DNA of 25,442 nt. Source: VGWF01 sp964423465. GTDB lineage: Bacteria > Verrucomicrobiota > Kiritimatiellia > PWTM01. The notes under the pieces were generated by a model. That model saw only the letters and a program-made list of their open reading frames with translations. It searched no databases and had not been told where the DNA came from. The position numbers and the translations under genes are program-made. The stretch is taken from contig CAYRFK010000045.1 in NCBI GenBank assembly GCA_964423465.1, positions 1 to 25,442 on the forward strand, given 5' to 3'. Positions 7,399-15,000 of the stretch are shown here, piece by piece (the stretch's first letter is position 1; each line of letters begins with the position of its first letter).

Positions 7399-8136
7399 AT
7401 GACCCAAGCCCGAGGCCGGTCCAAGCTGAAATACCGTCGCATTCTTCTCAAGTTGAGCGGCGAGGCGTTTCAGAACCGCCGCGACGGCGGCAGTCTGGAT
7501 TTCGACATCTTCCAGTCGATGGCCCGCCAGTTGAAGAAGGTCCGCGAAATGGGCGTCGAGATCGCGATCGTCGTCGGCGGCGGCAACATCTTCCGCGGGC
7601 TGCCCGGCGAGGGCTGCGGGATCGACCGGACGACCGGCGACTACATGGGCATGCTGGCGACGGTGATCAACAGCCTGGCGCTCCAGTCGGCACTGGAGCG
7701 CGAGGGCCTCTACACGCGCGTCATGTCGGCCATCAGCATGCCGGCGGTCGCGGAACCGTTCATCCGCCGCCGCGCCGTGCGCCATCTGGAGAAGGGCCGC
7801 ATCGTGATCTTCGGCGCCGGCACCGGCAACCCTTTCTTCACGACCGACACGGCCGCCGCACTGCGCGCCAGCGAGATCGAGGCCGACGCGCTGCTGAAGG
7901 CGACGAAGGTGGACGGAATCTATACGGACGATCCGAAGACGAATCCGAAGGCGAAGCGCTACCGCACGCTGACGTACCGCGAGGCGCTGGAGAAGCGGCT
8001 GAAGATCATGGACGCCGCCGCCTTCTCGCTGTGCTCGGAGAACCGGATCCCGATCGTTGTGTTCGACTTCTTCCGCAAGGATGAGATCCTGCGCGTGCTG
8101 GCTGGAGGCACCGCGGGAACACTGGTCACCGACTGA
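7399..8136 (+). CDS. pyrH: UMP kinase, 245 aa
   Basis: This enzyme phosphorylates UMP to UDP for pyrimidine nucleotide synthesis and works as a hexamer. The amino acid kinase fold is clear: KYRRILLKLSGEAF at the start, IVVGGGNIFRG (phosphate-binding glycines), a middle segment TGDYMGMLATVINSLAL, and VIFGAGTGNPFFTTDTAAALRA followed by KVDGIYTDDPKTNPKAK. The length of 245 aa is usual. GAGG at 7389-7392 lies six bases before the ATG at 7399. A promoter candidate lies 39 bases upstream. The gene is followed after 29 bases by frr, the order seen in many bacteria, but rpsB and tsf do not precede it. Confidence 0.96.
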   Translation: MTQARGRSKLKYRRILLKLSGEAFQNRRDGGSLDFDIFQSMARQLKKVREMGVEIAIVVGGGNIFRGLPGEGCGIDRTTGDYMGMLATVINSLALQSALEREGLYTRVMSAISMPAVAEPFIRRRAVRHLEKGRIVIFGAGTGNPFFTTDTAAALRASEIEADALLKATKVDGIYTDDPKTNPKAKRYRTLTYREALEKRLKIMDAAAFSLCSENRIPIVVFDFFRKDEILRVLAGGTAGTLVTD

Positions 8137-8165
8137 CCGCCCCGGAACGGGCGAAGGAGATAGCC

Positions 8166-8729
8166 ATGGAAACCATTGATGATGTCCTGCTCGAGAGCGA
8201 CGACAAGATGCAGAAGGCGGTGGAGTTCCTGCACAAGGAGCTCTCCGGCCTGCGGACCGGCAAGGCCTCGCCGAGCCTCGTCGAGAACGTGCAGGTGGAC
8301 TACTACGGCGCCGCGACGCGCCTGCGCGAGATCGCCAACATCTCGACGCCCGAGGCCCGCCTGATCGTGATCAATCCCTACGATCCGACGTCGCTCGGCG
8401 CGATCGAGAAGGCCATCCTGGCCGCCAACATCGGCATCACGCCGATGAACGACGGACGGATCATCCGCATTCCGATCCCGGAGTTGAGCGAGGAACGGCG
8501 CAGGGAGCTCTTCAAGGTGGCCAAACGGTTGTCCGAGGAATCGCGAGTGGCCATCCGCAACGTGCGCCGCGACGCCAACGAGGCGATCAAGACCATCAAC
8601 AAGGGCGGCAAGGCCACCGACGACGAGAAGGACGCCTCGCTGGAGGAGATCCAGAAGTACACCGACGTCCACATCAAGAAGATCGACGATTTGCTGGCCG
8701 CCAAGGAGAAGGACGTCATGGCGGTGTGA
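8166..8729 (+). CDS. frr: Ribosome recycling factor, 187 aa
   Basis: This factor splits post-termination ribosomes together with EF-G. The long helical domain and small beta domain are visible: MQKAVEFLHKELSGLRTGKASPSLVENVQVDYYG, then NISTPEARLIVINPYD, then GRIIRIPIPELSEERRREL and VRRDANEAI, all strongly typical. The length of 187 aa matches the family. AAGGAGAT lies just before the ATG at 8166, a near-perfect ribosome binding site. It is the second gene of a pyrH-frr operon. Confidence 0.97.
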   Translation: METIDDVLLESDDKMQKAVEFLHKELSGLRTGKASPSLVENVQVDYYGAATRLREIANISTPEARLIVINPYDPTSLGAIEKAILAANIGITPMNDGRIIRIPIPELSEERRRELFKVAKRLSEESRVAIRNVRRDANEAIKTINKGGKATDDEKDASLEEIQKYTDVHIKKIDDLLAAKEKDVMAV

Positions 8730-8799
8730 TGCGGAGGCCGGGCGCAGGTACGGACCGAACGTCCCCCGCTTCCGCTCCAACCGGCACAGGCGAACCGAG

Positions 8800-9609
8800 A
8801 TGTACCAGGAGTTTTTCGGCCTGCGGGAGATGCCGTTCAACATCACGCCGGACCCCCGTTTTCTGTTCCTCGCGGACAGCCATCGCGATGCCATGGAGAG
8901 CGTCGTCTACGGCATCCTCGAGCGGAAAGGTTTCATTCAGCTTGTCGGCGAGGTCGGCTGTGGAAAGACCACGATCTGCCGTGCGGCGCTGCGCCGGGTG
9001 GCGGACCAGACCCAGACCGCGCTGATCCTCAACCCCACGATCTCCGCCACCGAGCTGATCCGGGCGATTCTGACCGATCTGGGTTGCACGCCGCGCAGGA
9101 ACCAGCGTCTGGCCCTCATCGAGCAATTGAACGCCTTCCTGCTCGAACGCGCCGGGCAGGGACTGAACGTGGCCGTGATCATCGACGAGGCGCAGACCCT
9201 GTCGTCCTCGCTGATGGAACACGTGCGCCTGCTTTCCAACCTTGAGACGGACCAGCACAAGCTGATGCAGATCGTGCTGGCCGGACAGCCCGAACTGGAC
9301 CGGCGTCTGGCCGAGCCGCGCTTGCGTCAACTCCGGCAGCGGATGATGGTGCGCGCCGAACTGCAGCCGCTCGGACCTACCGACACGGCCCGCTACATCG
9401 CCCACCGCCTTGGCGTCGCGGGCGCCGGCCCCGATGTCGGGTTCGACGACGGCGCGGCGCAGATCGTGCACCAGCGTTCCTCGGGAATTCCCAGGTTGAT
9501 CAACAAGATCTGCGACCGATCCATGCTCGCCGCCTTCGCCGGGGGACGCCGTGCCGTGGCCGCAGAGGACGCACAAAGAGCCGTCACGGAATTGGAGCGA
9601 GTACTGTGA
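8800..9609 (+). CDS. ExeA/GspA-like AAA+ ATPase, 269 aa
   Basis: This is an AAA ATPase of the ExeA/GspA type, cytoplasmic partners of GspB that help type II secretion machinery assemble through the cell wall. The opening MYQEFFGLREMPFNITPDPRFLF is the family hallmark. Walker A is at residues 50-58 (GEVGCGKTT), Walker B at about 124-130 (VAVIIDE), and a sensor-like segment is IVLAGQPELDRRL. The C-terminal winged part has SSGIPRLINKICDRSMLAAF. There is no peptidoglycan-binding domain, unlike full-length ExeA. The ribosome binding site is weak (CCGAG). The stop overlaps the next gene as GTGA, which is strong evidence for a two-protein unit. No other gsp genes are in the window. Confidence 0.9.
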   Translation: MYQEFFGLREMPFNITPDPRFLFLADSHRDAMESVVYGILERKGFIQLVGEVGCGKTTICRAALRRVADQTQTALILNPTISATELIRAILTDLGCTPRRNQRLALIEQLNAFLLERAGQGLNVAVIIDEAQTLSSSLMEHVRLLSNLETDQHKLMQIVLAGQPELDRRLAEPRLRQLRQRMMVRAELQPLGPTDTARYIAHRLGVAGAGPDVGFDDGAAQIVHQRSSGIPRLINKICDRSMLAAFAGGRRAVAAEDAQRAVTELERVL

Positions 9610-10343
9610 GCATCATTCAAGACGCCCTGCAACGGAAAGCACCCGCAGAAGCCCCCGGCCCGCCCCCTGCACCGCCGCTCCCGCAGCCCCCCGCACCGCC
9701 GCTCCCGCAGCCCCCCGCACCCACCTCGTTTCCGCCACCGCCCATGCCACCGCCATCGAAGGGGAAGGCCCCCTCCCCCGTTCTTCTCATCGTTATGATC
9801 GCCGTGCTCCTCGGCGGCGCCGCGTTCTTCGCCCATCGCGCAGGTCTGTTCTCGCGAGGAGACGGTGGGAAGGACACCGGGAACACCGGCCCTGTGGTGG
9901 GCGACGGGCAGACCGCCACTTCATCGCAGACCGCCGATCCGAAGCCTGGCGAGACCGCGGCGCCCGCCCCTGATCCCGTCGATGAGTCCCCGGCGGACAA
10001 GGCGGCCGCCGCCAGTCGCGTCGCCGCACTGGCTGCATCGGCTGCCTCATCGGAGGGAACGACACCTGCATCCACGGAGTCGACGAACAGCCTCGCCGCA
10101 GCCACCAATGCACCTCCTCCCGCACCGGTTCGTCCGGCACCGGTCCGCTGGCCAAAGTTCACGATCAAGGGCGTCATTGCCGGTCCCGCGGGCAGCGGCA
10201 GCGTGATTCTGGACTCCGCCCTCGTCGATGTGGGGCAGAGTACGCTGGACGGCCTGCGGGTGGTCCGCCTAGTTGAGGACGGCGTCCTGATTGAATACAA
10301 GGGCGAGGAACAGCTGTTCCGGGTCGGATCCGGCATGCCGTAG
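9606..10343 (+). CDS. GspB-like single-pass membrane protein with a proline-rich region, 245 aa
   Basis: This is probably the inner-membrane partner of the ATPase upstream, by analogy with ExeB/GspB. The start is a GTG at 9606, inside the ExeA-like stop region. The opening MSIIQDALQRKAP matches the cytoplasmic N-terminus of GspB-like proteins. A proline-rich tract (residues about 15-45) follows; it is coded partly by a 24-bp tandem repeat (9669-9716). One transmembrane segment (about 59-80, LLIVMIAVLLGGAAFFAHRAG) leads into a long Ala/Pro/Ser linker and a small folded C-terminal domain (about 180-245, FTIKGVIAGPAGSGSVILD then VEDGVLIEYKGEEQLFRVG). That domain resembles the GspB/PilP-type periplasmic beta domain. 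It belongs to the same operon as the ATPase. Confidence 0.82.
   Translation: MSIIQDALQRKAPAEAPGPPPAPPLPQPPAPPLPQPPAPTSFPPPPMPPPSKGKAPSPVLLIVMIAVLLGGAAFFAHRAGLFSRGDGGKDTGNTGPVVGDGQTATSSQTADPKPGETAAPAPDPVDESPADKAAAASRVAALAASAASSEGTTPASTESTNSLAAATNAPPPAPVRPAPVRWPKFTIKGVIAGPAGSGSVILDSALVDVGQSTLDGLRVVRLVEDGVLIEYKGEEQLFRVGSGMP
9669..9716 (+). repeat. 24-bp tandem repeat coding proline-rich residues
   Basis: Two exact copies of a 24-base unit lie at 9669-9692 and 9693-9716, followed by a partial GCAC. The unit is in frame and codes an eight-residue APPLPQPP period in the proline-rich segment of the GspB-like protein. Confidence 0.85.
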
Positions 10344-10350
10344 CCCGCCC

Positions 10351-10378
10351 TTTTCCGTCTTCCGTTTTCCGTCTTCCG
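10351..10378 (+). repeat. Four 7-bp units (TTTTCCG/TCTTCCG) between convergent genes
   Basis: The gap between the GspB-like gene and the minus-strand exporter gene is almost filled by TTTTCCG, TCTTCCG, TTTTCCG and TCTTCCG, that is, two copies of a 14-base unit. It is noncoding and shares the 7-bp period, but not the sequence, of the two arrays in xseA. Confidence 0.85.
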
Positions 10379-10380
10379 TT

Positions 10381-11034
10381 TCACCCGCCGGCGATGCGGC
10401 GAACGCCATCCGCGATGAACGCAACGCCCAGGCCGCAGAGTGCCACGCCGCAGGCGATGATCAGCACCCGCCATGCAGCAGGCGGCGCGATGCGGCGCCC
10501 GCCGGCAACCGCCGCCGAAACAACGCTGTACCACGCGAGGTCGGATGCGATATGCCCGGCGTAGAACGCCGCCAGCCCGCCGATCCCCCATGCAAGCGCC
10601 TGGCCCGCGAACTTGAGACCCACGGTCGCCCACCAGAGAATCCAGAACGGATTGGAGACGCTCAGCAGCACGCCCGCCAGGACTGGATGCATGCCTCCGG
10701 TCCCGCGACCTCCCACACCCTGCGCCGCCAGGCTCTGCTCCACCGCCTGCCGCGAGGTGCGGACCGTCTGCACACCCATCCAGACGAGCATCGACCCGCC
10801 GGCCAGCCCGAGGCCGGCGGCCACTGGCCGCATTTGAAGGTACGTACCCAGCCCCGCCACGACGAGCGCTAGAAGGACCATTTCCAAGATCGCGTGGCCA
10901 AGCACGATCAGGGGCCCCGCGATGAAACCCCGACGCAGCGACTCGGCGATGGTCGCCGTCAGCACGGGGCCGGGCGACATGGCGCCGGACAGTCCCACGA
11001 CAAAGGCGCTGGAGAAGAGGGCGAGTGGATTCAC
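10381..11034 (-). CDS. LysE-type amino acid exporter, 217 aa
   Basis: This is a membrane transporter of the LysE/RhtB family, which exports amino acids or related compounds; the substrate cannot be read from the sequence. The family signature near the N-terminus is intact (GAMSPGPVLTATIAESLRRGF), and NPFWILWWATVGL is the other conserved element. About six hydrophobic segments are visible. The length of 217 aa is typical. The start is a GTG at 11032-11034; a GAGG lies about 11 bases upstream, so initiation may be modest. The gene runs opposite to the GspB-like gene and lies about 100 bases downstream of the HTH protein gene on the same strand. Confidence 0.87.
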   Translation of the reverse strand: MNPLALFSSAFVVGLSGAMSPGPVLTATIAESLRRGFIAGPLIVLGHAILEMVLLALVVAGLGTYLQMRPVAAGLGLAGGSMLVWMGVQTVRTSRQAVEQSLAAQGVGGRGTGGMHPVLAGVLLSVSNPFWILWWATVGLKFAGQALAWGIGGLAAFYAGHIASDLAWYSVVSAAVAGGRRIAPPAAWRVLIIACGVALCGLGVAFIADGVRRIAGG

Positions 11035-11133
11035 ACGCGCGGCATCCTCATGGTGGCGGGGCTCCGTAGCCAGACGGAAACGCGTGCGCCGCCGGAACTC
11101 CGACGGGGCACGCGTTCCCGCTCATCACACGGA

Positions 11134-11688
11134 TCAGGCTCGTTTCGCCTTCCGGGCCTTCGCCCGGGCCGGCTTGGCCGACACCGCAGGAGCGGCGGGC
11201 ACAACCGGATCGAAACTCGGCTTCCGGCCCCGCGTCTTCGGGCCGAGTCCCATGTCCGCCAGCCGCCGTCTGGCCTCGCGAGCGCCGATCGAGCGCACCG
11301 CGGCGATCTTCGCAAGCGTGGCCTTCCGAAGGTCCAGACGACCTGCCTTCCGCTCCCACAGGGCCACGGACTGCAGCGAGACATCGATCAGCTTTGCGAA
11401 GTACGCTTGGGACAACCCCAGCTTCTTGCGCAGAGCGCGGATACCCTTCCCGAAAACCCACATCCGCTTTCCGTCCTCGACGGGAGCCGGCTCGACCACG
11501 GGGTTCTTCTTGTACTCCGCGCTGCAGGCCTTCATCTGACGCTGCAACGCCCCCACGTCGCGCCTCAGGGCGGCGATCGCCTTGCGGAATCCGGCGATGT
11601 CCTTCTTCGCCGGCCCCGCAACGGCACGGGCCTGCTTCTTCGCAAGCCGCGTGATCTCGTCCTTCAATACCTTCATGACATTCGGCAT
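11134..11688 (-). CDS. Coiled-coil/HTH DNA-binding protein with basic tail, 184 aa
   Basis: The protein has three parts. Residues 1-60 are Lys/Arg-rich and helical (MPNVMKVLKDEITRLAKKQ then FRKAIAALRRDVGALQRQMKA), probably a coiled coil for dimerisation. Residues about 83-127 are a Cro/XRE-type helix-turn-helix (IRALRKKLGLSQAYFAKLIDVS, then QSVALWE). A basic C-terminus carries RGRKP (residues 153-157), similar to an AT-hook core, and ends KPARAKARKAKRA. It is therefore probably a DNA-binding regulator or nucleoid protein; the target is unknown. I chose the ATG at 11688, which has AAAGGAAGA upstream; the open frame goes 30 bases further. The region upstream is AT-rich with a TTGACA box and a hairpin in the probable leader, which may be its own control region. 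Confidence 0.78.
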   Translation of the reverse strand: MPNVMKVLKDEITRLAKKQARAVAGPAKKDIAGFRKAIAALRRDVGALQRQMKACSAEYKKNPVVEPAPVEDGKRMWVFGKGIRALRKKLGLSQAYFAKLIDVSLQSVALWERKAGRLDLRKATLAKIAAVRSIGAREARRRLADMGLGPKTRGRKPSFDPVVPAAPAVSAKPARAKARKAKRA

Positions 11689-11707
11689 AGTTCTTCCTTT
11701 CCCTGCA

Positions 11708-11723
11708 GCCGCGCACACGCGGC
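11708..11723 (-). promoter_or_regulatory. Hairpin in the 5' leader of the HTH protein gene
   Basis: GCCGCG and CGCGGC flank a CACA loop, giving a perfect 6-bp stem 20 bases upstream of the start codon at 11688. It could be an operator or a leader hairpin. No T-run follows on either strand, so it is not a standard terminator. Confidence 0.4.
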
Positions 11724-11740
11724 CATTTCACACACGCGGA

Positions 11741-11765
11741 GAATTAACACTAATCCGATTGTCAA
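11741..11765 (-). promoter_or_regulatory. AT-rich possible promoter region for the HTH protein gene
   Basis: Read on the minus strand, a perfect TTGACA lies at 11765-11760 in an AT-rich patch that stands out from its high-GC surroundings. TAATTC at 11746-11741 is a possible -10, but the spacing is only 13 bases, so the pairing is doubtful. Confidence 0.3.
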
Positions 11766-11780
11766 TGCAATCATCCATCG

Positions 11781-12737
11781 TCATTCGGCAACCGCGTCAA
11801 ATTGCAGGCCCAGGCCGCGGCCGGTATCGACGATGTGCCGGGCCGCCGCCGTGTACTCCTCCGCCCCCTTGAGGTGTTCGATCATGAGCGGGGGCGGATC
11901 GGGCAGCGCGGCGAGCCGTGCAAGGAAGACCCTGTAGTCCAGGGATCCCAGACCCGGGCGGACCTCCCGGAAGTGCACATTCATTTCGACCTCCCACGCG
12001 AGATCCTTCGCGTGGCAGCTGACGATCCACGGTGCGAGCTTGTCGAAACACTCGTCCAGCAGACCGGCGTTGTCGTAGAACTTCTCCGGCGAATTGATGA
12101 GATTGCAGGGGTCAAGGTGAACGGCGAAGCCGGGCCGGTCGACCGCCTTGATCATGGCCAGGTATCGATCCGGCGACTCCGGCATGCACCACCCCATCAT
12201 TTCGTAGCAGAACTTCGCTCGTCGCGGCTTGACGGCATCGAGGATCTTGCGCGCGTTCTCCACCGCCGCATCGAAAAACCGGGGCGAGAAGTTGTCGGGA
12301 TGCGGACCGTACCAGACGTCGGGATTGAACGAGCCGGCGATGTCGACGCAGCATCGCGCGCCGACCGCATCGGCGAGCGCGAGACCCTCCGTCACGTTGG
12401 CCAGGTTGACACGACGCTTCTCCGCGTCCGGGTCGAGCAGATTGCACCAGCGTCCGACCTCCGCAAGGACAACATCCTCTTTCGCGAACGCCGCTTCGAC
12501 GGCGCGGATGCGGTCCGTGTCCGCCATCGCGATCTTCGGACAATACGCCGCCCGGTATCCCGCGGCCCGGTGCCATCGGGCGAGTTCGCCAGGGTCGTCG
12601 GTCTTCGCGAAAGCCGGCGCTCCGAGACGCAGCGGACGGGATCCGCCCCCCGAAACCGCAGGCCGCGCCATAGCCGCCACGGCGGATCCGGCGATGGTGA
12701 GAAGGAACGTCCGGCGATCGACGGCGGATATCTTCAT
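11781..12737 (-). CDS. Exported xylose isomerase-like TIM-barrel protein, 318 aa
   Basis: This belongs to the sugar phosphate isomerase/epimerase (xylose isomerase-like TIM barrel) superfamily; the exact reaction is unknown. An N-terminal Tat-type signal is visible: DRRTFLLTIAGSAVAAMARPA has the twin arginine and a hydrophobic stretch. The barrel follows, with likely metal or active-site residues in FCYEMMGWCM (Glu), VHLDPCNLI (His, Asp), IVSCHAKDL (His, Asp) and LMIEHLKG (Glu, His), in the usual order. The ATG at 12735-12737 has GGAG eight bases upstream. Exported TIM-barrel isomerase-like proteins with Tat signals are numerous in Planctomycetota and Verrucomicrobiota, often in sugar degradation, but no linked sugar genes adjoin it here. 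Confidence 0.85.
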   Translation of the reverse strand: MKISAVDRRTFLLTIAGSAVAAMARPAVSGGGSRPLRLGAPAFAKTDDPGELARWHRAAGYRAAYCPKIAMADTDRIRAVEAAFAKEDVVLAEVGRWCNLLDPDAEKRRVNLANVTEGLALADAVGARCCVDIAGSFNPDVWYGPHPDNFSPRFFDAAVENARKILDAVKPRRAKFCYEMMGWCMPESPDRYLAMIKAVDRPGFAVHLDPCNLINSPEKFYDNAGLLDECFDKLAPWIVSCHAKDLAWEVEMNVHFREVRPGLGSLDYRVFLARLAALPDPPPLMIEHLKGAEEYTAAARHIVDTGRGLGLQFDAVAE

Positions 12738-12893
12738 ATGGCAGTCTCCGTGCGCGGTTGTATCTCTTTCCTTCGCTCATAACCAGCTCCCAAGCAGCCC
12801 ACAACTCATGCCCCCGGTTCACTCCCTCCCACCGCCCATACCCACTTCCGTTTCCCTCTCCCCTCTTCAGCCCCATCCCGCTAGACTACCGTC

Positions 12894-13109
12894 ATGCAAC
12901 CGGATCATCCCCTACGTGCGGCGGGCGACGCGTGGACGCGCACGATGCAGATCGTCATCGGCTTCGGCCTGTGCACCGGTCTCGGGATCTGGGCCGGACG
13001 GCGACTGGGGTACCCGCGGGCCGGACTTCTTGCCGGCCTGCTGCTGGGCGTCGCTTACGTGATCTACGACACCCTCAAGTTCGCGCGGGATCTCGGCCGC
13101 GGCGGTTGA
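12894..13109 (+). CDS. Small membrane protein, AtpZ/AtpI-like, 71 aa
   Basis: The product has two hydrophobic segments (IVIGFGLCTGLGIWAG and AGLLAGLLLGVAYVIYDTLKF) separated by RRLGYPR, and resembles the small AtpZ/AtpI-type proteins that accompany F-type ATP synthase operons. No atp genes are nearby. Alternatively it could be an accessory subunit of the symporter gene, which starts 79 bases downstream. The ATG at 12894 has no ribosome binding site; a TAGACT hexamer ends seven bases upstream, so a leaderless message is possible. The 155 bases before it are unusually pyrimidine-rich and hold no other gene. The family assignment is tentative. Confidence 0.55.
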   Translation: MQPDHPLRAAGDAWTRTMQIVIGFGLCTGLGIWAGRRLGYPRAGLLAGLLLGVAYVIYDTLKFARDLGRGG

Positions 13110-13188
13110 CCGGCCCCGGGCTCCGTGCTACGAAGAAACCGGAAGCGGCGCAAGGGTGCGGGAACGGTGGCGCCGCGGGAGGGTGTGC

Positions 13189-14838
13189 ATGTCCTGGGGT
13201 TTGATCGTCTTCTCGTTGCTATACTTCGTCGCCGTCGGCTATCTCGGCTACCGCGGGTACCGCGGAACGAAGAGCGCGACCGACTACCTTCTCGCCGGCC
13301 GGAAGGTGCATCCTTACGTCATGGCGATGTCCTATGGGTCGACGTTCATCAGCACGTCGGCGATCGTCGGTTTCGGCGGTGCGGCAGCGGTCTTCGGCAT
13401 GGGCCTGCTCTGGCTCACCTTCCTCAATATCTTTCTCGGCGTCTTCATCGCGTTCACCGTGTTCGGTTCGCGAACGCGCAGCCTTGGGCTCCGACTCGAC
13501 GCGCACACGTTCCCTGAGATGCTGGGGCGGCGCTTTCAATCGCGTTTTCTCCAGGGCGCCGCGGGCGCGCTGATCTTTGCGTTCATGCCTCTCTACGCCG
13601 CCGCGGTGCTGCTGAGCGCGGCGAAGTACCTGACGCTGCAGCTCGGAATCCCCTACGAGGCCGCGTTGTTCGCCTTCGCGGGCATCGTCGCGGTCTACGT
13701 CGTCATGGGCGGCATCAAGGGTGTGCTGTACACGGACACGCTGCAGGGCACGATCATGCTCGTGGGCATGACCGTGCTTCTGATCCTGACCTATGCACGG
13801 TTCGGCGGGGTCGTGCCGGCGCACCAAGCCCTCACGGATCTGGCCCCGCAGGTCCCCGAGGCCCTTGCGAAGGGCGGGCATCTTGGATGGACCGCCATGC
13901 CTCGGTTCGGGTCGCCGCTCTGGTGGACTCTGGTGAGCACGATCGTGATGGGGGTCGGCATCGGCGTGCTGGCCCAGCCGCAGCTCGCGGTGCGCTACAT
14001 GACGGTCAAGAGCGGCAAGGAACTGAACCGCGCCGTGCCCGCCGGCGGCTTCTTCATGCTGATGATGGTGGGCGTCGCCTACGTGGTCGGCGCCCTCACC
14101 AACCTGCACTTCACGCGGACGGCGGGGAAGATCTCCATCGCCGCGGCCGGGGGCGATGTCGAAAAGATCATTCCGATGTACATCCAGCAGGCCATGCCGG
14201 AGTGGTTCGGCGTGCTGTTCATGCTGGTGCTGCTTTCGGCCGCCATGAGCACGCTGAGCGGACAGTTCCACGCGATTGGAACGTCGCTCGGGCGCGATCT
14301 GATCGAACAGTCCATCGGCGGCGGACGCCTCCGTCGCGACACCACCGCCATCGCAAGGATCGGCGTCGTGGTCGGCATCGCGCTCAGCGTCTGGATCGCC
14401 TTTGCGCTGGAGCGGGCCTTTGGCAAGACGGGAACCGAGATCGTCGCGCGGGGAACCGCCATCTTCTTCGGCCTCTGTGCGTGCGCCTTCCTGCCGATGT
14501 ACATCGGCGCGCTCTGGAGCCGCCGCATCACGCGTGCGGGCGCGGTGGCGGGAATGCTGGCCGGCGCTGCGGTCGCCCTGCTGTGGATGCTCTTCGTCCA
14601 CGAGAAGGAATCGACGGCCCTTCTCGCCTGCAAGGCGCTCTTCGGCGTCCGATCCCTCGGCATCGCATGGGTCGACGGCAAAGAGGTCTTCCTGCGCGCC
14701 GGCCCGGTGGTCTGGGCCTATGTCGACCCCCTCTTCGCGGGTCTCCCCGTCTCCGTTCTCGTTACATGGCTCGTGTCGTGGGCGACGCCGCGCCTCCCCG
14801 AAGCGCACCTGCTCCGCTGCCTCGGCCCGGGGCGGTGA
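13189..14838 (+). CDS. Sodium:solute symporter (SSF family), 549 aa
   Basis: This is a multi-pass transporter of the sodium:solute symporter family, which couples sodium entry to uptake of sugars, amino acids, organic acids or vitamins. The N-terminal TM1 and the segment TKSATDYLLAGRKVHPYVMAMSYGSTFISTSAIVGFGG are typical, as are VVMGGIKGVLYTDTLQGTIM and the TM8-region LSAAMSTLSGQFHAIGTSLGRDL. About 13 hydrophobic segments are visible. GGGAGG at 13177-13182 lies before the ATG at 13189; an upstream ATG at 13156 adds an Arg-rich segment without a good ribosome binding site. The substrate is not known. Its position before larB-larC would fit a hydroxy acid such as lactate, but that is speculation. 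The protein ends in an extra hydrophobic segment (WAYVDPLFAGLPVSVLVTWLVSW). Confidence 0.9.
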   Translation: MSWGLIVFSLLYFVAVGYLGYRGYRGTKSATDYLLAGRKVHPYVMAMSYGSTFISTSAIVGFGGAAAVFGMGLLWLTFLNIFLGVFIAFTVFGSRTRSLGLRLDAHTFPEMLGRRFQSRFLQGAAGALIFAFMPLYAAAVLLSAAKYLTLQLGIPYEAALFAFAGIVAVYVVMGGIKGVLYTDTLQGTIMLVGMTVLLILTYARFGGVVPAHQALTDLAPQVPEALAKGGHLGWTAMPRFGSPLWWTLVSTIVMGVGIGVLAQPQLAVRYMTVKSGKELNRAVPAGGFFMLMMVGVAYVVGALTNLHFTRTAGKISIAAAGGDVEKIIPMYIQQAMPEWFGVLFMLVLLSAAMSTLSGQFHAIGTSLGRDLIEQSIGGGRLRRDTTAIARIGVVVGIALSVWIAFALERAFGKTGTEIVARGTAIFFGLCACAFLPMYIGALWSRRITRAGAVAGMLAGAAVALLWMLFVHEKESTALLACKALFGVRSLGIAWVDGKEVFLRAGPVVWAYVDPLFAGLPVSVLVTWLVSWATPRLPEAHLLRCLGPGR

Positions 14839-15000
14839 CAAGGAACAGGGGCGGACTTCGACACCCCACAGGCCGCAGCGGCCGGTCGACGGCGTCCCCC
14901 CAACGAGGTGCAGCCCCTGCGGGAAGCCGTATCCCCGCCGGTGCAGGCATCCCGCCTCTCGCCGCTTGCAATCGGAGGCCGCCGCCGCGATGCTGTGCGC

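Noticed and set aside
12780..12893. Pyrimidine-rich stretch before the 71-aa gene
   Set aside because: It is compositionally biased but I could find no fixed period, unlike the four short arrays listed.
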